Shown here: positions 5,679 to 8,522 of the stretch, piece by piece | How positions within the stretch are numbered: position 1 is the stretch's first letter | Layout: each line of letters starts with the position of its first letter | Assembly: GCA_028274825.1 (NCBI GenBank) | Contig: JAQCMZ010000055.1 | Span: 1-8,522 of the forward strand | Length of the DNA: 8,522 bases | From: Haloferacaceae archaeon | GTDB lineage: Archaea > Halobacteriota > Halobacteria > Halobacteriales > Haloferacaceae | Reading direction: 5' to 3' | Program-made: the position numbers and the translations under genes | Notes under the pieces: model-generated | Seen by the model: the letters and a program-made list of their open reading frames with translations, nothing else | Database searches by the model: none | Told to the model about the DNA's origin: nothing

Positions 5679-7028
5679 TCAGTGCTGGTTGAACGGATTC
5701 ACACGTTCGATTGTCTCCGTCCGATCAGGCCCCACACCAACCGCATAAACAGAGGCTTCGAGTTCAGATTCGAGATACTCTAGATACGATTTCGTCTGCG
5801 CCGGTAACGCCTCGTATCCCTCGTGGGCGATCTCACGCCAGTTGACGGCAGGCCAGGGTTCGAACGATCTCAAAACGGGGTCACAAGCCAGCCACTCTTC
5901 GGTCGTAACCGGCGGCGTTTCCAATCGCTGTCCATCCAATTCGTAGGCTTCGGCGATCTTGACCTGCTCGAGCCCTGCAAGAACATCGACGTGATTGACT
6001 ACCAACCCGGTGAATCCGTTGACGTTAGCGGCGTGTCGCAACATTGGGATATCGAGCCAGCCAATTCGTCGGGGCCGTCCCGTAACGGTTCCAAATTCTC
6101 CGCCGTCGTCTCTGATCGACTCTGCCAGATCACGCTCACGGGAGGTCGCGTCAAGCTCGGTCGGTAACGGACCCTCTCCAACCCGAGAGAGATATGCTTT
6201 GATGATCCCGACAACCTCTCCAGACTCCGAGACTGCCGCGCCAAACCCAGACCCAACGACCGCGGCCCCGGCTGTCGGGTTCGAGGACGTGACGTACGGG
6301 TAATTCCCATGATCGACATCGATCATCGAGCCCTGAGCACCCTCGAACAGGATAGAATCACCCTGGACATGACGCCGCTTGAGAAACTGTGAGCATGCGA
6401 CCGCCATCCCCGTTTCAGTAATCCGGTCTCCGTATGCAGCGTACTCCTTAACGAGAGCTTCGACATCGAACGCTTCTGGCGTCTCCAACTCCGACAGTGC
6501 CACGTCGTACAGATTTTCGACGATTGCCCGCTTTTGCGGAATGACGTACTCCAGTCGGTTTCGGAGGCGGTTCTCGTCGGTCAGGTCCGCAATCCGGACC
6601 CCGCGACGGCCTGCCTTATCCTCATACGTCGGGCCAATCCCTCGACCGGTCGTCCCCACTTTGCGATCGGAGTCGGCTTTTGCGGTTTCTTCAATCCCGT
6701 CGAGGACGCGATGATATGGAAGGATAACGTGTGCCCGCTCCGCAACCCGGACGTCTGGGTTCAGCCCCTGTTCGTGAAGGCTATCGATCTCATCGAACAG
6801 GGTCCTGGGATTCACGACACAGCCGTTCCCGAGAACCCCGATTTTGCCCCGGACGGCGCCGCTCGGGACTAACGAGAGCTTGTACTCTTCGCCCCCTTCG
6901 ACAACAGTGTGACCGGCATTGTCCCCTCCCTGATACCGGACAACAATATCTGCGTCGCCACCCCAGCGGTCCACGAGAGCGCCTTTCCCCTCGTCGCCAA
7001 GCTGGGACCCGACAATGGTGACAGTCAT
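5679..7028 (-). CDS. purA: Adenylosuccinate synthase
   Basis: Catalyses IMP + Asp + GTP to adenylosuccinate, the first committed step to AMP, in the cytosol. Motifs in order: GSQLGDEGKG (7-16) with the catalytic Asp12; GGDNAGHTVV (34-43) with catalytic His40; GTTGRGIGPTYEDKAGRRG (125-143) of the IMP site; FEGAQGSMIDVDHG (228-241) followed by YPYVTSSNPTAG (243-254); VGEGPLPTEL (283-292); and TGRPRRIGWLD (316-326). The 449-residue length is slightly above the bacterial norm. The Leu in GSQL, where bacterial enzymes have Trp, is to my knowledge usual in haloarchaea. The ATG at 7028 is the only start compatible with the N-terminal GTP-binding strand. No Shine-Dalgarno site precedes it. All key residues I can identify are intact. 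Confidence 0.97.
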   Translation of the reverse strand: MTVTIVGSQLGDEGKGALVDRWGGDADIVVRYQGGDNAGHTVVEGGEEYKLSLVPSGAVRGKIGVLGNGCVVNPRTLFDEIDSLHEQGLNPDVRVAERAHVILPYHRVLDGIEETAKADSDRKVGTTGRGIGPTYEDKAGRRGVRIADLTDENRLRNRLEYVIPQKRAIVENLYDVALSELETPEAFDVEALVKEYAAYGDRITETGMAVACSQFLKRRHVQGDSILFEGAQGSMIDVDHGNYPYVTSSNPTAGAAVVGSGFGAAVSESGEVVGIIKAYLSRVGEGPLPTELDATSRERDLAESIRDDGGEFGTVTGRPRRIGWLDIPMLRHAANVNGFTGLVVNHVDVLAGLEQVKIAEAYELDGQRLETPPVTTEEWLACDPVLRSFEPWPAVNWREIAHEGYEALPAQTKSYLEYLESELEASVYAVGVGPDRTETIERVNPFNQH

Positions 7029-7159
7029 ACGCCGCGTCTACTGTAGCGGCTGTGATACAGGTTACGGTCGGCCCTGACCGGCAACTCAACTAACCCGAGT
7101 GGACTCACGGGCAGGCTCCGGTTTCCGTGCTTGAGAGCCGACCTCTGATCACGCCTCAG

Positions 7160-7180
7160 ATGAACCATTTATACAATAGC
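7160..7180 (-). promoter_or_regulatory. TATA element upstream of purA
   Basis: On the minus strand TGTATAAATGG (7175-7165) is a strong archaeal TATA box that would start transcription near 7144, giving purA a leader of about 116 nt. Read on the plus strand the same site is TTTATA (7168-7173), the haloarchaeal consensus, and could instead drive a plus-strand RNA from about 7197. The direction cannot be decided from sequence alone. Confidence 0.4.
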
Positions 7181-7215
7181 TACGATACCGCCGCCTGGCG
7201 TCCGGAGATACATGC

Positions 7216-7256
7216 TCACAGCTCATAGTGAGTGGGTTTCGGTGACCGTGCTGTGA
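7216..7256. repeat. Inverted repeat in the purA upstream region
   Basis: TCACAGC (7216-7222) pairs with GCTGTGA (7250-7256) around a 27-nt loop. The motif TCATAGTGA occurs inside the loop (7223-7231) and again 46 bp on (7269-7277). Each copy is flanked so that its arms extend to CTCA/TGAG and GTCA/TGAC. The pair could be regulator sites or part of a small structured RNA. Confidence 0.35.
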
Positions 7257-7311
7257 ACTGCCTCGGGGTCATAGTGACTAAGAGAAGTTTTGAATATACT
7301 TCCCGTACTGT

Positions 7312-7527
7312 TTACTGTAATCGAGACTCGTCTACTTCCTCGGCACGTTCAGCAAGTAGATGACTCAGCTCCTGTATGGTGATTTTCTCCTCCTGTAGGA
7401 GAGTTGTATCGACGGCATACTCGATTGCTGCAGCGTCGCTGGAGCACTCGTGATCTGTCATGATTCGTGTGAGCGTTGTCGCCGAGCTATCGCTAATTGT
7501 GACGGGTGTATAGCCTTCTGGAGGCAT
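7312..7527 (-). CDS. Small ribbon-helix-helix-like protein
   Basis: A 71-residue acidic protein that I cannot assign to a named family with certainty. Its pattern fits a ribbon-helix-helix DNA-binding fold: a strand TPVTIS (7-12), a helix about 14-27 (SATTLTRIMTDHEC), a Ser/Asp turn, and a helix about 31-45 (DAAAIEYAVDTTLLQ). An acidic helix about 47-65 follows (KITIQELSHLLAERAEEVD). The start MPPEGYTPVTI resembles many small haloarchaeal proteins of this size. It probably has its own promoter with a palindrome (7535-7553), as expected for an autoregulated DNA-binding protein. It lies 283 bp upstream of purA on the same strand and need not be related to it. No toxin partner is visible. Confidence 0.75.
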   Translation of the reverse strand: MPPEGYTPVTISDSSATTLTRIMTDHECSSDAAAIEYAVDTTLLQEEKITIQELSHLLAERAEEVDESRLQ

Positions 7528-7565
7528 ATTTCGTCTGTATAATTGCCATACAGTAAAAAAGACGG
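7528..7565 (-). promoter_or_regulatory. Promoter and palindromic operator of the small RHH-like gene
   Basis: On the minus strand a T-run ending TTTTTTAC (7560-7553) is centred about 30 nt before the ATG, suggesting a leaderless transcript. Directly downstream CTGTAT (7535-7540) and ATACAG (7548-7553) form a perfect inverted repeat with a 7-bp spacer. It lies between the TATA element and the start codon, so a protein bound there would block transcription. Confidence 0.5.
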
Positions 7566-7579
7566 TAGCATACCCTAGT

Positions 7580-7729
7580 TCATTCAGAACTTTCTTGAAC
7601 CACTAAAGCCCCGTAGCACTCTGCCTGTTTCTCTGTAGACAACTCGTGAAACATGTCTAGTCTCCGGTGTATCGAGGCTGGTTGCACTGGGTCGAGACAG
7701 GTTGAGAGATCTTCGATATCATATACCCA
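7580..7729 (-). pseudogene. Possible remnant of a protein gene
   Basis: A minus-strand frame of 49 sense codons runs from just after a TAA (7730-7732) to a TGA (7580-7582). Its residues look protein-like: VYDIEDLSTCLDPVQPASIH, then an amphipathic segment MFHELSTEKQAECYGALVVQ. There is no ATG at its beginning. The first internal ATG (7654) would encode only 24 residues. The same frame upstream of the TAA is open back to an ATG at 7843, so a gene of about 87 codons with one nonsense mutation is conceivable. I do not recognise a family. This may equally be a chance open frame. Confidence 0.25.
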
Positions 7730-8042
7730 TTACGACTGAATCTCCCCGTGTCTGGCCCCTCTCCGGGACAAATCACAACAGTTGTGCGCAATCTGGTTTT
7801 GACACTCGGGTCGGAACGCACAATCCAGTATTTCTCGGCTCATTCGTGCGGGCTCGTGTCGCACCACTGTTCGTATTTTCAATCAATGATAAGTCAGTGG
7901 CTGCCATAGGAAACTACTGGTTAGACGTACGCTTCCGCTTGTGTGAATCCCGGTCGTCAGAACCAACTCGAACACGGGTCGAACCTCATCAGTTGGAAAT
8001 ACTCCCACTGCGTCAAACCGCCCATAAAGAGCAAGGAGAATA

Positions 8043-8062
8043 CCTGCGGCTTGAGCCGCAGG
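8043..8062 (+). mobile_element. Hairpin resembling an IS200/IS605-type right end
   Basis: CCTGCGGC (8043-8050) and GCCGCAGG (8055-8062) form a perfect 8-bp stem with a TTGA loop. It is preceded by AAAGAGCAAGGAG and followed by ATGAATCC. Subterminal hairpins of this kind mark the right ends of IS200/IS605 and IS1341-type elements, where the guide RNA of TnpB also ends. No intact TnpA or TnpB frame lies upstream, so if this reading is right it is a decayed remnant. The resemblance is from memory and unverified. Confidence 0.35.
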
Positions 8063-8330
8063 ATGAATCCGACAACTCGGACGCAATCCACGCCCGACTG
8101 CGAGCTGAGAGTTCTCCCCACGAGTTTCAACTGGCAGGCAACTAATCCTGCAGAGAGGAATCAGGCCGGGGACGGAGCGATTCCGCCTCCTCGGACGATG
8201 GCGGCCTGCCCGCCCCAAGCAACCACCCAATAATCGGACCCAGTCAATGACCGGCGAATCCTCACAGGCTTCGACCGGAGTTGACTGCTGGAAGCACGAA
8301 GAAAGTCACTCCGAGTCCGTCGAGGTCTGC

Positions 8331-8366
8331 CGGACTCCCCGAGGCACACACAACTCTGGGAGTCCG
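8331..8366. repeat. 9-bp perfect inverted repeat
   Basis: CGGACTCCC (8331-8339) pairs with GGGAGTCCG (8358-8366) around an 18-nt loop. It is the longest perfect stem in the right-hand non-coding region. It could belong to a structured RNA or a mobile-element end. No gene on either strand explains it. Confidence 0.45.
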
Positions 8367-8427
8367 AAACTGGCGGAGGAGAGGAGTCCCGGGGTGGCCA
8401 CTCCCAGCAGTCCCACCCGTCACAGTC

Positions 8428-8522
8428 CATGAGCATCCCCACGGATTCTTCCCGAGGTGGATGCTCGGTGGGTCTGCAACCCTGCAATCTCCACCGCTCA
8501 GGATTCGGCCGTCGCCAGACTG
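8428..8522. repeat. Right copy of the 95-bp direct repeat (pair with 1-95)
   Basis: It matches 1-95 at 94 of 95 positions, with the mismatch at 8472 in the loop of the second stem. The same two internal stems are present (8431-8438 with 8459-8466, and 8466-8471 with 8491-8496). The window ends within the loop of the third hairpin, so the true repeat may be longer. Spacing between the copies is 8427 bp. Confidence 0.9.

Larger units (their letters stand above)
7844..8427. other. Gene-poor, inverted-repeat-rich region
   Basis: No convincing gene is present. Several frames are open over about 60-150 codons on both strands, but they overlap one another and lack domains. The stretch holds perfect or near-perfect stems at 8043-8062, 8134-8151 (GCAGG/CCTGC), 8157-8184 (GGAATC/GATTCC), 8331-8366, and a nearly palindromic GGGGTGGCCACTCC at 8391-8404. 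Confidence 0.55.

Noticed and set aside
5679..7028. Leu in place of Trp in the PurA GSQ(W)GDEGKG motif as a sign of altered enzyme
   Set aside because: The catalytic Asp and His are intact, and Leu at this position is, to my knowledge, normal for haloarchaeal PurA.
7702..8145. A 147-codon plus-strand frame and an overlapping 115-codon minus-strand frame considered as a TnpB fragment
   Set aside because: No zinc-ribbon CxxC pair, no RuvC-like DED residues and no other TnpB motif are visible in either frame. Only the nearby hairpin hints at an IS element.
8100..8160. CRISPR-like GTTTCAAC segment
   Set aside because: It occurs once, with no regularly spaced copies and no cas genes.
8247..8432. 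A 61-codon plus-strand frame whose stop overlaps an ATG in the repeat (ATGA)
   Set aside because: The frame crosses the 9-bp inverted repeat, has a composition unlike the neighbouring genes, and the ATG it overlaps leads to an equally unlikely peptide.

Overview
The window reads as chromosomal DNA of a halophilic archaeon (class Halobacteria). The proteins are strongly acidic, the ribosomal proteins are archaeal (uS15 with the haloarchaeal MARMHTRRRGSS start; eS1/S3Ae), and a group II chaperonin, a KEOPS Pcc1 subunit and an archaeal Trm112 are present. There are almost no Shine-Dalgarno sites. The genus cannot be named from the sequence alone.

Layout. 1-477 is non-coding: a 95-bp repeat copy, then a possible promoter and a structured leader in front of rps15. 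478-3214 (+) is a tight four-gene cluster: rps15, a RecJ-like DHH protein, KEOPS subunit Pcc1 and rps3ae. The last two junctions are ATGA overlaps. 3215-3467 is a convergent intergenic region with two stem-loops. 3468-7028 (-) carries a CCT3-like thermosome subunit, a Trm112 methyltransferase partner and adenylosuccinate synthase purA, separated by promoter-bearing gaps. 7312-7527 (-) is a 71-residue ribbon-helix-helix-like protein with a palindrome in its promoter. 7528-8522 holds no convincing gene: a possible gene remnant, an IS200/IS605-end-like hairpin, a series of inverted repeats and a second copy of the 95-bp repeat.

How the genes fit together. The plus-strand cluster joins small-subunit ribosomal proteins with a tRNA t6A-modification factor and a replication/repair-type protein. 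The minus-strand genes cover protein folding, activation of translation-related methyltransferases and AMP synthesis. These are mostly housekeeping functions, so the segment is not itself a mobile island, although both ends lie in a repeat.

Most worth checking: (1) the near-identical direct repeat at both ends; (2) a chaperonin subunit with Ser where group II chaperonins have a catalytic Asp, and no GGM tail; (3) a DHH-family protein whose metal-binding motifs are eroded; (4) a perfect inverted repeat in the promoter of the small DNA-binding-like protein. I did not find a clearly new multi-gene system.
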